Positions 47,310-60,079 are shown, numbered from the stretch's first letter. The stretch: DNA of 64,000 nucleotides from Siniperca chuatsi (GCF_020085105.1 NC_058044.1:28028206-28092205); one strand, 5' to 3'. Notes: generated by a model from the letters alone, not told the origin. A program made the numbers and translations.

Positions 47310-50300
47310 TATGACTTATTATATATTCACTAATCTACTGTACATCATTTTTGTACATAACATTTGTTGAGTAGCATAAAGTTAACTACAATCAAAATCT
47401 CAATAATCATCATGATCAATCTATCTTGTAAATATTGTCTTAATTTTCAATGAGTTTTTTTTCTCTCTCTTTGTGGTTCAAACCAAAAGAAAAAAAAATC
47501 CCTATCAGAAAACCCTTTCAACATGCACACCACAAACAAGAAAAAAAAATCCCATTCATGAGATAAATTGCCTTAAGTCCTCTAAGTTTTAAATTGTCAT
47601 ACATGCAAGCTTCTTAAAGCATGAAAATCTAGCAAAAAGCCAACATAAATAAACAGCATGTGAGAAAAATGAAGGAACTGAATAAGAACTAATGTACTAC
47701 TAAACTATACTTTGATGCCTTCTAGTGGCTTGGGTGATGTCTGGCTGTAAAATAGGCAATGTATTGAAAATGTATTTTAATGTAATGTACAGGGTGCCTT
47801 GACAACTACTTGTTCAGTAAAAGACAGGGTGAGGCTCCCCTCAAGACTGCAAATGATGATGGTCAGTCAAACAGTCACTCAAACAAGTGTGTCAAGTATT
47901 GTATATATTTGACTGATTCTGCATCTAATTGTGTTTATTGATTCTGGTTCTTATTCAATCCTGGTTCCGATTCTTGGCACACTAGACTAAGAAGTTAAAC
48001 TCATATATTTTAGTTATTCATTTGATTATCCTTGAAATATCCGTGGTGCATTTAATGATGTTACCTGTGCAATCTAAAGTCAGTTAAATTCCTAAAAATC
48101 TATGTTTCATTCAGCTATGTACAAAACATTCCAGCAACCAGACAGCAAGCCTCCGTAAGCAAACCTGGCAGACCTGCTATGGGTTAAAAAACAAGTTTCT
48201 GTTTCTATTTTAGTTCCATTTTGGAAGCTTGTTAAGCCTTTCGTGTGCATCTATGAGGTAAAAATTGCATTTGAACTTTGTATTTTGTTTATGCTGGGGA
48301 TGATCTGCACTTTCCCTTTTTGAACTGACAATGGTTTCTTCACTGTTCTTCATTCAAATAGAAATATGGAATAATTGTTCTAAACCAGCGAAATTACTTT
48401 TTAAAAACTAATACTTTAAGACAATTTAAGTTTTTGAACCCTATTGGTGTATAAAGCAGTCTCCACTTAAGCACCTTATTGATTGTCAAATGTCTTGAGT
48501 TTAAAGGACCATTCACAAGGAGTTCCGTGTTTGCCTAAGAGAAAGCAGGCACAGAGTTGATTGCCTCTGTGATGTGAGTATCTTTGGACATGAGTGCTCT
48601 CTTTGTCTAAATATTCCATGTGGTATTCTCTTTCATACAGGTGCAGTAGTGTGCCTTGGCACTGACGCAGCTACAACACTCTTTTTACGAATCCTGCCCT
48701 CCCCCCATCCCACACCTCCTCATCACCCTGCCTCTCAGTACTTTTCCACTCAGACTGACTCTTCTGACGACTGCGTGTTTGCCGCCTGCTTCTTCTAAAT
48801 CTCCACCCATCTGTGTTTACAGATGTTATCATCTGCTTTTAGCGGGTAGCATTGGACTGACTGTAGATAACTTTCATTACAAAGCTACACGTGTCTGTGC
48901 ACATGCACATTCACACGTTATAAAGCTATAAGACTTCAGGTTGATGTAGAGCTCCAGTGAAATGTGTCCCCGCTACTCTTTGTCTTTCACAGAGAGGTAG
49001 GAAGAAAGTGAGAGGACCAACAGAGAAATCATTAAAAATCACAACCGGCTTCTCTTTTGTTAAAACCCCTCTCTTCGGAGTGCCCTGGTTTTAGAATCTT
49101 TCTGGGAAATCATCCATCAAGGCTTACCAAGCAGTGGGTTTTGAAAGGGATTGAACCAACAAAAACATTAATTATTTTCTAATATCTTGGGTGTAAGAGT
49201 TGACTTTGGGAAAAATTCTCTATAGATTTACAGTAAAGTCACTCATGTGTCTATACCTACAGCATCTGTACATTTAAAACTATGCCAAAATGTTACATGT
49301 TACTGGATAAGTTCAGTGGACATTATCATATCTTGAAAGACTTTCATCGGGTGCATCAAAAGTTGGGTGGGCAACAAAAGGATTTGTCAAAAGTACGTTA
49401 GCGAATCTCTGTCTTAGAGGGAGCTACTCACTCAAGATGCTGTGATGAGGAGGTGTCAGGGTTAGTGGGCTTAGTGGGTCAGCCCTCAGGGATGATGACT
49501 TTGATTAAGAGTGACAGGAACGTGAATGATAAAGGGCTGAGGGAAGGAAATACGGAGTGACAGTGACAAAATCAGACCAAAAGAGTTTCTTTTCCACGTG
49601 GGAAACTGCCAGGATATGCCGCCATGAAAATTAACCAAAAACATTGATATCACTGAGAACTGGCAAATTACAAAACTTAAAAAAAAACAACTTTGCATCT
49701 ATAGTGACATACATACAAAACCCTTCTGGGGACATATTCAAAATAAATGACAGCAATCGCTCACTGCATCCTATACAGTCACTTTGAAATATTAGTTATA
49801 CAAAAGTTAGTGAAGTCTCAATAATGTTTTTCATTACAGTTTTTCAAACACAGTATAGTAGTCTTCAAAACAAGATATAATCATTAAAATGTAATTAAAA
49901 GATATTGTAATTAGTTGGAGTCTGATAGTACAATATAGAATATACTGCATTGTCTCAGGCTCTGCTACTTCTCTATTCTCAGACCAAGTGCAGTGGAAAA
50001 TTACAGCTTATCAAAACCATTGATAGAGAGAATACAGAAAACAAAGATAGACAGCTGTAGTCACAGAAGACAAACCACGAGAGCCAACTTGGCACCGCAG
50101 CGCTGCCCCTCAGGGCTATTTCTAGGAGATAGCCATGCACTCTCCCAACTTGACCGAGCACACATACTGTACATGCACACACATGGAAACACTTCTGTAT
50201 TTTTTAGCAAAAACATGTCTTTTTGCAAAGTCAAAAAGATGTACATAAAGTAGACAACATGACAACAAAGAAAATGAAAAAAACTGAGCACAGGAGACGC

Positions 50301-50650
50301 AAGTGAGTACATTCAGTGATTGAATACATACCTAGGGTTAACAGTACGTGTCAGTTCTTAGTGATGATGTGAAGAGGGAATTATTCTCACAGGACAGAAA
50401 ACAGGCCAGGTGATAAATTCAGTCCAGGAGGACAATTCATACAACACTCATCCACAGTGTTGGGGAGTGAAAGAGACTGCCACGAGTTGGAAGGCAACAC
50501 AAAGAAACAACTGGTGGTCTTCAATCTCTTACACTTGAGAGTGTTAAAAAAGCCAAAAAGTCAATTTTCAGAACTGTTGTTTAAAGAGTTTTTAACAGTG
50601 CTCTGCAGTGAAGAGAGAGGAGTCTGACTGATGTTCAAAGCTCATCAAGC
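47310..50650. other. Intergenic, no gene seen
   Basis: AT-rich DNA with poly(A)/poly(T) stretches and short ORFs that lack homology. No RNA gene or transposon end was supported. Confidence 0.55.
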
Positions 50651-50664
50651 AGGTTCAATGAGGA

Positions 50665-50815
50665 AGGATGGAACGCTCTAGAATCGGCACTCAGCCTTCC
50701 CCTGGTTTTAAAGCTCACGGGGTGGGAGGGGTCAGACAGGATACAAAGGAGAGGGAAGCTGCTACTACTGCCACCTGATTGGTGACTGCATCGGTGCTCC
50801 TGTCTGCAGCCAATT
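50665..50815 (-). promoter_or_regulatory. Promoter-like cluster on the minus strand
   Basis: Read on the minus strand, the order is an inverted CCAAT box (50811-50815), a forward CCAAT (50779-50783), the GC-type box CCCACCCC (about 50730) and a TATA-like TTTAAAACC (50705-50713). Initiation would be near 50680. No coding exon follows directly. It may be the distal slc5a7 promoter, 8 kb upstream of the ATG, or belong to an unseen non-coding transcript. Confidence 0.3.
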
Positions 50816-50819
50816 AGCT

Positions 50820-53720
50820 GTGTTCAGACTGCGGGGAAGATCCAGTCCCTGTTTAGCTTCGGTCTACATGAGGATGCCTTTGACTGTAGGGCGGCACTCC
50901 CCCTTTCTCTGTCAAACTCTGCCTCTCGCTAACTCAAGCATCTCTCATTCTTTTCCCCTTTTCCTCTCTCTTCAAATTGTGTCCTTTCCTGCAGCTTCTC
51001 TCATCAATACACCCTCTTTCTCTAATTCTACCTATCAGAAGTGAATCACCGCACCTCTCTATCTCTCACCTACCTGCTGTGTTTCACAGCGACTGTACAG
51101 CCAGCGTGACAGATGCCACCAGGATGCCCACACGCCTGCAATACATGGAGAAAAACATCTCCTTCTCCAGGCTGCCCCTGGTTTGTTTTCTTCAGTTTTA
51201 TTAGTGTGTGCTCATGTGTGAGTGTGGGGGCGCATAACTGCCTCCTTGCCCAGGACTTCCACAAAGCTTTGCTTGTTCTGTTCATATGGTTTAGGTTTAG
51301 TGTATCAAGCATTTAGTAAATATCATGGGAGGAGCCTGACTGAAAGTATGGGGCAGCAGAAGTTGCAGTGAAGAAATAGGCATGAGTTTGGTTAAAAATA
51401 GACAGTGTTGAAAGTGTTGTGCTCATGTTTGCAGAGGGACTCCCTTCTCAATATAAAATTATTTAATTTTGAATATATATCCAAGTCTGCCTTGATCGAC
51501 AGAATGCTATTAAGGCGTCTTTGTATGGTCCAGGTGAAGCCAAATGTCACACACGGCCTCAAAGCCAAATATTTTCAGACGGTTTTCACATATTCTCACA
51601 CTGGTGGGGAAAGATGAAACCATTTCACGAGAAGAGCAACATTCTCAGGGCAACTCATCATTCAGCTGCCAGCCTTCACAATAATCAAATATACAAAGCA
51701 ACACATAATAAATAAATAGTTGTTAAAATGACAACCGTGCCAATCAAACTAATAAAAACATCTATCGACACATTTTTAGAAACTGATAAAGATCATGAGA
51801 TCAAAAACCAGCATCTTGTCATCCTGACCAAAAAAAAACTTCTCCTAATTGAATACCACAGGGAATTTCAATACCACTCATCAACCTCATCCTCATCCTC
51901 TGCTTTCTTTTCCTCAGCTTGAATCAACAAAGAGACTATTGAATAGAGGATTGTTTTCATCCCCCCCCCCCATGCATTTGATTTATTGATTGCTGTGGGG
52001 ATGAAAAGAGAATTTAAACAAATATAACAAAAAATGCTTCTGAAATACATTACCTACCCTAGCTTTAATATATTTACACTACATCTGTTGCCGCCGTAGC
52101 CCTGATGTGTAGTTACATTTTTGAGGAGGCGCATGTTAGCTACAGTGTAGTCCACAACATAGCTACAGCTGTATAGTTTGTTTGAAGAGCATATGGTCCT
52201 TCATTTAATTAAAAGGCCTGTCTCAACACCCAGACTTGTGGTCTTGAGCACATTAGTTTGAGGTAAGGTAAGTGTGTCCCTCTTCTGAAAAATGCCAAAG
52301 CCTTAACTCACGCTTGAGTATTTAGAGCTAAATGTATCCCACAATACTGCACCACACCAGTACAGTTGCTGATGGTACCATACCTACAAACTGGTTTGCC
52401 ACAGGCGTCTCTCTCTCTGTGTCCACGCAGTCTCCAAAGCTCACGTAGGAAGTTTCACCAGTGCTCCTAGTGGAGTCCTGTTATTATTTTATAGCTGAAA
52501 TAAAACCAGATTCAGAAGCAGCTCCTGCACCAACAAATGTATCTGTCAATTATACTTCTGAACTGTAAAAACCATGGAAGCCATATTTGGGTAGACAAAA
52601 TGATGCTTATGGAGGCATCAGTGGCACCGGATTCAGTCTGGTTTACCCTTGGTGAGATGTTAAGCAATAACAGTCTGCACCTGCCCACCACATTCTGAGA
52701 GGCAGTCTAATCAAGCCAAATAAGTAAAAACAGAAACTGTGCAGGGTCTTGAAATGTTACTATAAATGTTTGTCAATTTGAAACATTTTGATATGTCATA
52801 GCAGGAAAAGCACACTTGTATCGAATGACATTATCACGTAAGTGCCCAATAACAAAAACGCCTCGGATGAGCACATGTTCAGAAATGATAGTCCATCTGT
52901 GTGTGCCTGTGAGCCATTACAGTTCCAGCATGCACAAGTTGTGCAAGAGTGCCTGTGAGGGACGCACTGGAGAGGAAAACAAGTTCCCACTAGCCATGTT
53001 TATTCCCTTCACTCTTTTTCTGTCTCAGCTCTTTCTGTGCAAAACAAAGTGCTTCCTGGATGTTCTGTGTATTGCGGCAAAAAGTTTGATTCATGCCAAA
53101 CCTTTTCAGGATTTGGCACTATCAGGGCACTATCTTTGGTCAGATTTGGTTTCTGTCTGCCTGGAAACTGCTGCATGTACCACTCTGCTGTTTCTTTCTC
53201 TATCGAATCACGAGTAATGGAATACAAGAGCGACAAGTAATACAATCCCCAGCAATACTGGAGTTTCACTTTCATTTCAGTGTGTAGATCGTCATTACAT
53301 CATTTATCATATTTTGTAAACAAACCTGTGTACATGACAGACAGTTAGGTAGGTCAGGTATTTAGATGCCACAAAATCCTGGTTTCTACTGAAGTAGGCT
53401 ACTCCAGCTATTCATTCATTAGATTCAGATACATGGCAAAATGAACAGAATTAATATTTTATGGTGATGCTAGCTTCTCTGTCCTCTCCTCTGTGCGTTA
53501 GACCAAGGGCGGGGCTCAGCTCTTACACATGCACGCACACACACACGCACACACAGCGGACAGCAGAGAGGCCGCAGTGGAGACAGTGAACCAGGTGAAG
53601 TGAAGGTAACCTTTTACTTGAGTTGACGACAACTGGAGTAAAAAGTGGAAAAAGTAGAAAAGCAATATTTCCACCTGCTTGTTAAACTTGTTAGGCTAAT
53701 AGCGAATTGTTACAAACAAG
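50820..53720. other. Intergenic, no gene seen
   Basis: There are no exons or RNA genes with support. A roughly 40-bp similarity links 52793-52833 (ATGTCATAGCAGGAAAAGCA) and 53824-53864 (ACGTCATAGCATGAAGAGCA). CA-rich simple sequence lies at 53529-53560. Confidence 0.55.
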
Positions 53721-53725
53721 CCAAA

Positions 53726-53776
53726 ACTGGACTACTGCCGTTGCCGGAGGTCTGTGGTCTCTGAGTGCCCTTCTAG
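53726..53776 (+). repeat. Right-end remnant of the 21255-21835 transposon family
   Basis: GCCGGAGGTCTGTGGTCTCT followed by GAGTGCCCTTCTAGTT matches the right terminus of the element at 21255-21835 with a few substitutions. The body of the element is missing. Confidence 0.6.
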
Positions 53777-54059
53777 TTCATTGTTATGATACTAAGGTGT
53801 TTCTTTCAGTAATCCTGTTGACACGTCATAGCATGAAGAGCACAGGTGTAACAAGTGACATTTTGATTTGAGGGGAAGTAAACACTTTGTGTTTTGATTG
53901 ACAAATAGCCTATGCAAAATCCCATAAACAGGCTGATGTCAAAAACAGGAATGACAGCACGTACAATAGCAGGGCCGTGGCACTACTACACCTGCAGCCA
54001 TTATTGAAGTCACTGGTTACATCTTTGTTTGACAAGTTGAAATATCCACCATGAAAAAC

Positions 54060-54365
54060 GATCCGGCGGTCCCGTCGCCGGCCCTTGATCTGGTTCACCG
54101 GCCTCCAGATAGCTCCCGCTTTCGCCGCAGACCTCCAGAGGGTTTCTGCTTTCGCCATAGACCTCCAGAGGGTTCCCACTTTCGCCGCCGACCTCCAGAG
54201 GGCCCCAGCCTTGGTCTTCGCCGCCAGCCTCCATAGAGTCCCAGCCTTGGTCTTTGCCGCTGGCCTCTGGAAGGTCTTGGTCTTTGCCGCCGGCCTCCGG
54301 AAGGTCTTGGTCTTCGCTGCCGGTCTCCAGTAGGTCTTGGTCTTTGCCGCCAGTCTCCGGTGACC
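54060..54365. repeat. GC-rich minisatellite, roughly 30-36 bp units
   Basis: About nine units of the type CTTTCGCCGC(C)GACCTCCAGAGGG, later GGTCTTGGTCTTTGCCGCCG with GCCTCCGGAA, are arranged head to tail. Unit length is mostly a multiple of three, so frames stay open on both strands. A 200-codon minus-strand frame (53910-54512) with repeats of the RRPAAKTKTF type and plus-strand frames of the VLVFAAGL type result. This looks like repeat structure and not a gene. Confidence 0.8.
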
Positions 54366-54379
54366 TCCCACCTGTACCA

Positions 54380-54878
54380 CAAGCATTCCACCAGGCCTCC
54401 AGAAGGGGTCGAACTTCATCACAGACCGCATGAGTTCAGCTCCTCGCCTGTCCAGTCCCCGGGCCGTCCGCCTGAGGTCCCCAGCTCCTCGCCTGTCTAG
54501 CCTGTGGGCCATCTGCCGGAGGTCCTCAGCCCTGCGCCAAGCCAGCCCTCAGCCGGAGGTCCTCAGCCCCACGCCAGGCCAGTCCCTGGGTCGTCTGCCC
54601 CAGGTCCTCAGTCCCGTGCCAGGCCAGTCCGCGGGGAGTCCGCCGGAGGTCCTCAGCTCCACCCTGGTTCTGCTACCGGGTTGTCCGCCCGGGATCGGGT
54701 TCATGGTCATCAGTCCGAGACTCCCTGCTCCACACCTGTCCAACCTCCTGGTCATCCGTCCGAGACTCCCCGCTCCACACATGCCCAGGCTCTGTCTGGT
54801 CACCCAGATCAACCTGCTCCCCGTGGTGGAGGACGAGGTTTTTCGGCCCTCGGGAGCTGGCCGTGGAGGGGGGGGTAC
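54380..54878 (+). mobile_element. 3' internal end of an LTR retrotransposon, with polypurine tract
   Basis: A GC- and proline/serine-codon-rich stretch (SPRLPAPHLSNLL-like in one frame) runs up to the polypurine tract GTGGAGGGGGGGG at 54863-54875, directly before an LTR. No gag, protease, RT or integrase motif remains. The Pro/Ser-rich frames are decayed or by chance. Confidence 0.55.
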
Positions 54879-55215
54879 TGTCACAGATTCGCCAGGCTCC
54901 ACCATCAACTAATCACCCACACCTGCTCCCAATTACACTCCTGCTCCCCATTAGATCCCAATCACAGCCAGCTTATAAGCCCTACACTCACCTCAGTATG
55001 TGTCCGACCTCGTTCATGACTAGGACTCTCCACGCTACTCGGCATTACACCCATTAGCCCTTCTCCAGCGATCCCCTGTCTCCAGCGATCTCCCTCTCCA
55101 GCGAGTCCTTCCCCCTACTAACTTCCCTCTTTCCATACCTACAACATCTGGCAATAATCCAATAAAGAACATTCTGGTTCCATCGTGGTGTTCCCTACCT
55201 GTCTGTTTCGTAACA
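54879..55215 (+). mobile_element. 3' LTR of an LTR retrotransposon
   Basis: It begins TGTCACAGATTCGCC and ends GTCTGTTTCGTAACA, so the termini are TGT...ACA. It is 337 bp long, has a TATA-like CTTATAAGCC at 54972-54981 and AATAAA at 55161-55166. A polypurine tract precedes it. No matching 5' LTR is present in the window, so the element is truncated. A Ty3/gypsy relationship is likely but not provable without a pol domain. Confidence 0.75.
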
Positions 55216-55617
55216 AGGGGAGGGTATCGTTGGGATTGTATCTTTATTTTATCCATACTCTTATCAGCCCGGTTATTTATCAATACTCTTTTTTTTTCAA
55301 TACTAAATAATTGGGTTTTAGAATTGATATATATTTTAAATAGAACTAAATATTGTTTCTAGAGCAGCAACAGTAAAGTTCACAACAGCAAAGTCACTAT
55401 ATACACTCAATATCTCACTGGAAACAAATCTATAATGTCAGTAAAATAAATAGCCTAACATTCCTGACATCAAAATACTGAAGAAAGAATGAATAACACA
55501 GACATCAGTCAGGAGGAGGAAGGACTGATACTCTGTCCTCCTCCCTCTGCTGCAGGTACCGCTTGTAGGGAGAGGAGGGGCTGCCGTCTCAGCCAGCAGC
55601 TATGTTTATGTCTATGT

Positions 55618-55620
<3 letters not shown>
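55216..55620 (+). mobile_element. hAT-like transposon left terminus fragment
   Basis: It starts AGGGGAGGGTATCGTTGGGA directly after the LTR and continues with CCATACTCTTATCAGCCCGG, TTTATCAATACTC and later GAAAGAATGAATAACACAGA. The reverse complement of 63180-63321 starts AGGGATGGGTATTGTTAGGA and continues in the same order, so both are ends of one family. The 68-residue frame from 55489 is repeat text and not a gene. Confidence 0.55.

Positions 55621-55623
<3 letters not shown>

Positions 55624-55650
<27 letters not shown>
55624..55650. repeat. (AT)n microsatellite
   Basis: About 13 TA dinucleotides follow GTGTGTG and precede GCATG. A second short TA run lies near 56502-56514. Confidence 0.95.
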
Positions 55651-55659
55651 GCATGTAAT

Positions 55660-57410
55660 TTGAAACAAACTTATTTCTTAATTCTTTTTGTGTGAAATAA
55701 ATGTCAGAATGGTGGTTGACTGCAATCTTCAGGGGCAGTAAACTACTATAAGGTCTGTCATGTAAAAAAGATGCACCATTCCTCTTCGTTAACATAAAAG
55801 TTGAGCCAGTAATTGCTGAGAATGCGCTATCATCGTTTAAAAGTACAGAAAGGAACAAACAAGGATTGTCAAAGGATCAGACAGGTTGGAAGCAAAACCC
55901 CAAACTTAGCCAAACTTATTTAGAAGAGAAAACAAAGCCAAACAGTGAAATTATTACCCAAAATGTCCACTTTGGTAGCTAATATGGCAAACCGGTCGGC
56001 TTGTTTACAACCTGTATTAACATCTCACTTCTCGTGTTTTTTGCTCCATAGGACCTATTTTTTTGCATATTTAATTTTGCAGGAGCAATTTTAACAGAAG
56101 GATTAGTAAATTTATTGGAAATTAATACATTTTAAATGCAATAATTAATCAAATTCTATAGCAATTAATTTACTTGGATAAACAGAGGCATTTATGAAAC
56201 ACTTTACAAATGTTAAAACAATTTAATCTGTGAATACTTTCATATTACAAAGCACTTTACTGCACTTTGCAAATAAAACAATTGATATGCTGATTAATAC
56301 TTTGTCACTGCCTAGTTTAGCTGGAAGTTTGAAGCATTTGGGGGTCGGATGTCATGACTAATACATAATGCTGGTGTAAGGCAAGATGTGGTTGCTCTAC
56401 CGGAAGAGTTTCAGTGATGAAAGATAGTTTTCTTGTGGAGGAAAGAGAAAAGGCTTTTTGTCTTAATGGCAAGGTCAATGGAGAGTACAGTATATACTGT
56501 ATAATATATATATATACACAGTATGTATTTGGTTGATACTGTGGTGGATCAGTCCTGTGAGAGTGCACCTCTGAACATGGGGGTTTATCAGTACCTAAAG
56601 GATTGCTTTACAACAACTTTTAAAGATTTAGTTCCTCCATGCTTTATTAATCCCATTCAGTACTTAATTGTACTCAAACACCATGCCAACTAATCATCCT
56701 TCATCACAGAAAGTAAGAAAAGCTAAAATTGCAAGAGAAAGGCTTGGGGGAGATGAGTAAGAGTGCTCCATCAAATGAAAGAAAGCTATCAGGTGATCTA
56801 GTTCCCGTCTTATCCTAACACAGTAACTGATTAAACCCTGGAGACCCACAGAGGAGGGGAGCCAGATGGAGGGAGGAGGGTCACATGAAGGAGAGAGGTG
56901 ATGAGCACAAGGTGGTTATGACAACAGTCCAATCAGCAGCTGCCATTTATCAAATGATACTTGAATGAACCCGTCTGAGTTCAGCTCACTGTGGTGTCTT
57001 TAGCAACAACAGTCTGTGTTTCTGTTGGTCTCAAGGCTTAACACTTAAAACACTATAGGTGCTGTATTCAATCTGATCATATGACACCAATTATCTTTGT
57101 ATGATAGGACTGGTAGGACAGCATGATCACATAACAGAAACTTGCCTGACTGACTGTTGGCCAGCAGTCAACAATCAGTTCCATTATGAAATAAAGGCTG
57201 TTTTGTAATAGAAGGCCATTGTCTAATGCATATGTCAACACATACACAACAAAAATATATTAACTGGTGTAATAACTGTGTAGTTAGTTCGTTCATGTGA
57301 TATTGAATACTATTCACCAAAGTATTCAAAGTGAAAACAGATCTCTACAAAGTGATCTATATTAATTTCAAATATAAAATACAAGTACATTTTGCAAGTA
57401 TTCACCATCT
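55660..57410. other. Intergenic, no gene seen
   Basis: AT-rich DNA, only short frames without homology. No exon or RNA gene could be supported. Confidence 0.55.
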
Positions 57411-57419
57411 TGAATAGGA

Positions 57420-58170
57420 CACAACTAAATCATCACTGGTGTGGCCAATGGGTTTTAGAATTGACATAATTAGTTAAATAGAGATCACAGGTGTCAGGGG
57501 TTTTAATTGATTGTAGAAATACAACTATACCTGGAAATCCAATTTTTGGTGACTCAGACATGTGGCAAAACCTACACCATGAAGACAAAGAAACACTCCG
57601 AGCAACTCTGCGAAAAGGTGACTGAAAAAGTGACAAATGAGGGGATGGATACAGGAACATTTGATTTAACATCCCTTGGATTACAGTGAGATCAAAATTT
57701 GCCTAGCGCTAGTGCTTCACCTGTCGCAGCTTTACGAGAGAATGGCAAAGAGAAAGCTACTCTTAAAACAACTCACAACATCTCAGCTACAGTTTGCCAG
57801 AGGCCACGAGGGAGTCAGCTGGAAGAATTTATTCTGTGGTCCGAAATTGAGCTTTGTGGCCTAAAGACTAAATGCTGTGTTAAACTGCACATCATCATGA
57901 ACATAGCATCCCAAGCGTGAAGCATGGTGGTGGAAACATCATGCTGTGGGGATGCTTCTCTGCAGCAGGCCCTAGAAGGCCTGGGAGGCTAGAGGGTAAA
58001 ATGAAAGGAGAAAAATACAGGGAAAACCTGGAGGAAAACCTGATGCAGTCTGAAACCTGCAACTTGGGAGACAATGAGCCCGAGCATTAAGCCCACATCT
58101 CAATCCAAGCAAGAATTTGTGGCTTGACTGTGGCTTGAGGATGGGCAAAGCTGACAGAGACCTATCCATT
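57420..58170 (+). mobile_element. Decayed Tc1/mariner-like transposon copy
   Basis: GAAGCATGGTGGTGGAAACA followed by TCATGCTGTGGGGATGCTTC decodes as KHGGGNIMLWGCFSA, a hallmark of Tc1-type transposases before the second catalytic Asp. Flanking text (ACATAATTAGTTAAATAGAG with TCACAGGTGT; CATCATGAACATAGCATCCC) is of the same type. No continuous frame remains. Confidence 0.65.
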
Positions 58171-58194
58171 CAGACTCATGACTGTAACTGCTGC

Positions 58195-58320
58195 TACCAT
58201 ACCTGCCAACACTCCCGTTTTTTACAGGTTCTCCCGTATTTCAAGGCCATCTCTCCCGTTTTGTTGTTTCTCCTGGGAAACTCCCATAATTTGCATGGCT
58301 CTCAAATTTCTGAATAATCG
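58195..58320 (+). repeat. Fish interspersed repeat (CCAACACTCCCGTTTTT type)
   Basis: CTGCCAACACTCCCGTTTTT, GGTTCTCCCGTATTTCAAGG and TCTCCTGGGAAACTCCCATA form a pyrimidine-rich repeat that I recognise as dispersed in fish genomes. It is non-coding. Confidence 0.45.
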
Positions 58321-58489
58321 TTATACACGGATCCAAGTTTTGGATGTTTTTCTGACGTCACCCAAGTTACCAGATAGTCTACTATCATCATCAACCGGTA
58401 AACCCACTTGGTACTTGACACTTAGTTTATCTTATACTTATACCGACCTGATACTTAATTTATTTTCTGACCTGTTTTTATAGTGTTTT

Positions 58490-58602
58490 ATAGTGTATCA
58501 TATTGTTTGCTAGTACTGTCTCCTGTGTGACGTAAAGGCGAGCTACTGTAACAAAGAGTTTCCCTACGGGGATCAATAAAGTATTTCTGATTCTGATTCT
58601 GA
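58490..58602 (+). mobile_element. L2-like LINE 3' terminus
   Basis: GTTTCCCTACGGGGATCAAT followed by AAAGTATTTCTGATTCTGAT is the typical 3' end of fish L2-type LINEs, a short conserved stem region and then a small tandem tail (TTCTGA)n. Only the 3' end was inserted. Confidence 0.7.
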
Positions 58603-59024
58603 TGAAACACAATCCACACACTACATACAATTTGTATCAATCTGTCACCGCAACCTGGCAACCCACAACCCAATCCAAAGGGCGTGTGCGCAGCTGCTCT
58701 CCGCGTGGGCAGACGGCCCAACATCAGGGCAGGATGGCGCTCCACCTAGCACTCATTCAGCAGCAACGCAAGAGCTGCACCTCCCGAATGCAATCTGATT
58801 CAGCTTGGAGATGAAGTCTCCTTAACCTTGAATAAACTATTAAATGCAGTTTGAGTTCCTGTATATACTGGTCTTTTATTGACACAGAAAACATACTTGC
58901 CCGGGCAGGAGAGTTCAATTGAGCTCAGCCATCACAGTAACAATGTGAAATAATCTGTCATTCAACATTTAATCTCTACTTGTGGCTTCACGTACAACTT
59001 GAAGCCACAACAAAAAAAAAATGT

Positions 59025-59270
59025 AGTAAGTTTATTTATATAGCACCTTGTCACAAAGTGCCTCACAATAAAAGACCTGTACTGCAGCAATTATTGGCAA
59101 CTTACTTCAAGTATTAGTCATTTGTAATATCTTGAATATCAGTAACCTTTGTTAAAAAATATATTATTTTGTTGTATCTCTAATTGCTGTTTTATTTTGT
59201 TTTGATTTAAAGCACTTTGAACTGCTTTTGTATGAGATGGTGCTATGCAAATAAAAAATTTAGTTGATTT
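59025..59270 (+). repeat. Two repeat-derived tails (TTTATTTATATAGCACC and AAAGCACTTTGAACTGC)
   Basis: Both strings are common 3' or subterminal pieces of retroelements and SINE-like repeats in fish. The second ends in GCTATGCAAATAAA. They are too short to assign to a family. Confidence 0.45.
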
Positions 59271-60079
59271 GAATGAATTCGTTTTTTTCCCCCCATCATG
59301 ATTTCTATGAAAACTCAATCTATTGTCCGGGTTATTATCAGTTAATTACTATACATGATGTTGTGTGCTGCTAATTTCAACACCACAAACGGTATGTGTG
59401 GGGAGGGACGCGCTGTGAGAGAGGCACTTTTAGCAGGTGAATGCCAATTTCAAATTATTTTATGTCATTATGAATAACGATGTTATGTCTGGTTTACATT
59501 AGCCTGCATTTTGACATAATTAGTGACCAAATTCTGCTTTAAAACCCCATGTGAAACTTTGAAATTAATCCTTCAATATAGTCAATAGTCATCTAAAACA
59601 AAAATTACACTAAAGCCAATGCAGTGTACAGAGGGAATGCTGCTTGAAGTGAAAAGGAAAAACATCCAACAAAAGTAAGAGAGAGAGAACAAATGTTGAA
59701 GTTTATAAGCTCATAAACTGTTTCCAGGAAAGATAAAACAATCCAGGGACAAAGCACGTTACAACAAGTGAGCTGGTCTAATCAGGATAGACAGGCTGTT
59801 TATCAGCGTGTGTCAGCCTTCTCTGCTCTTACTCATGAATTAAAATTGATTTAGATTCCATTTTAATGTTTAAGTATAGTCTACGGTAAGTACATCTTTG
59901 TGGGCTTTTGGCACAGTAAAATGGTGTTATAGTTCTTTAAAGGTTAGACTGACAAACAAGTGTTTAAATCAAAGCGTGGGTGACACATTATAACCCAAGG
60001 TTGTGGTGTGTGCTTTTCTCTAACCAACACAATACTACACTGTGTGTTTATACACTTAAAAGTACACAAACTCACAACT

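Noticed and set aside
53910-54512. 200-codon minus-strand frame with RRPAAKTKT-type repeats
   Set aside because: It is produced by a GC-rich minisatellite with units that are mostly multiples of three, and comparable frames are open on the other strand. It has no conserved domain or splice context.
54430-55019. Proline/serine-rich plus-strand frames of 160-171 codons
   Set aside because: They overlap the LTR and the polypurine tract and run in two frames at once. They are low-complexity decayed element sequence and not a gene.
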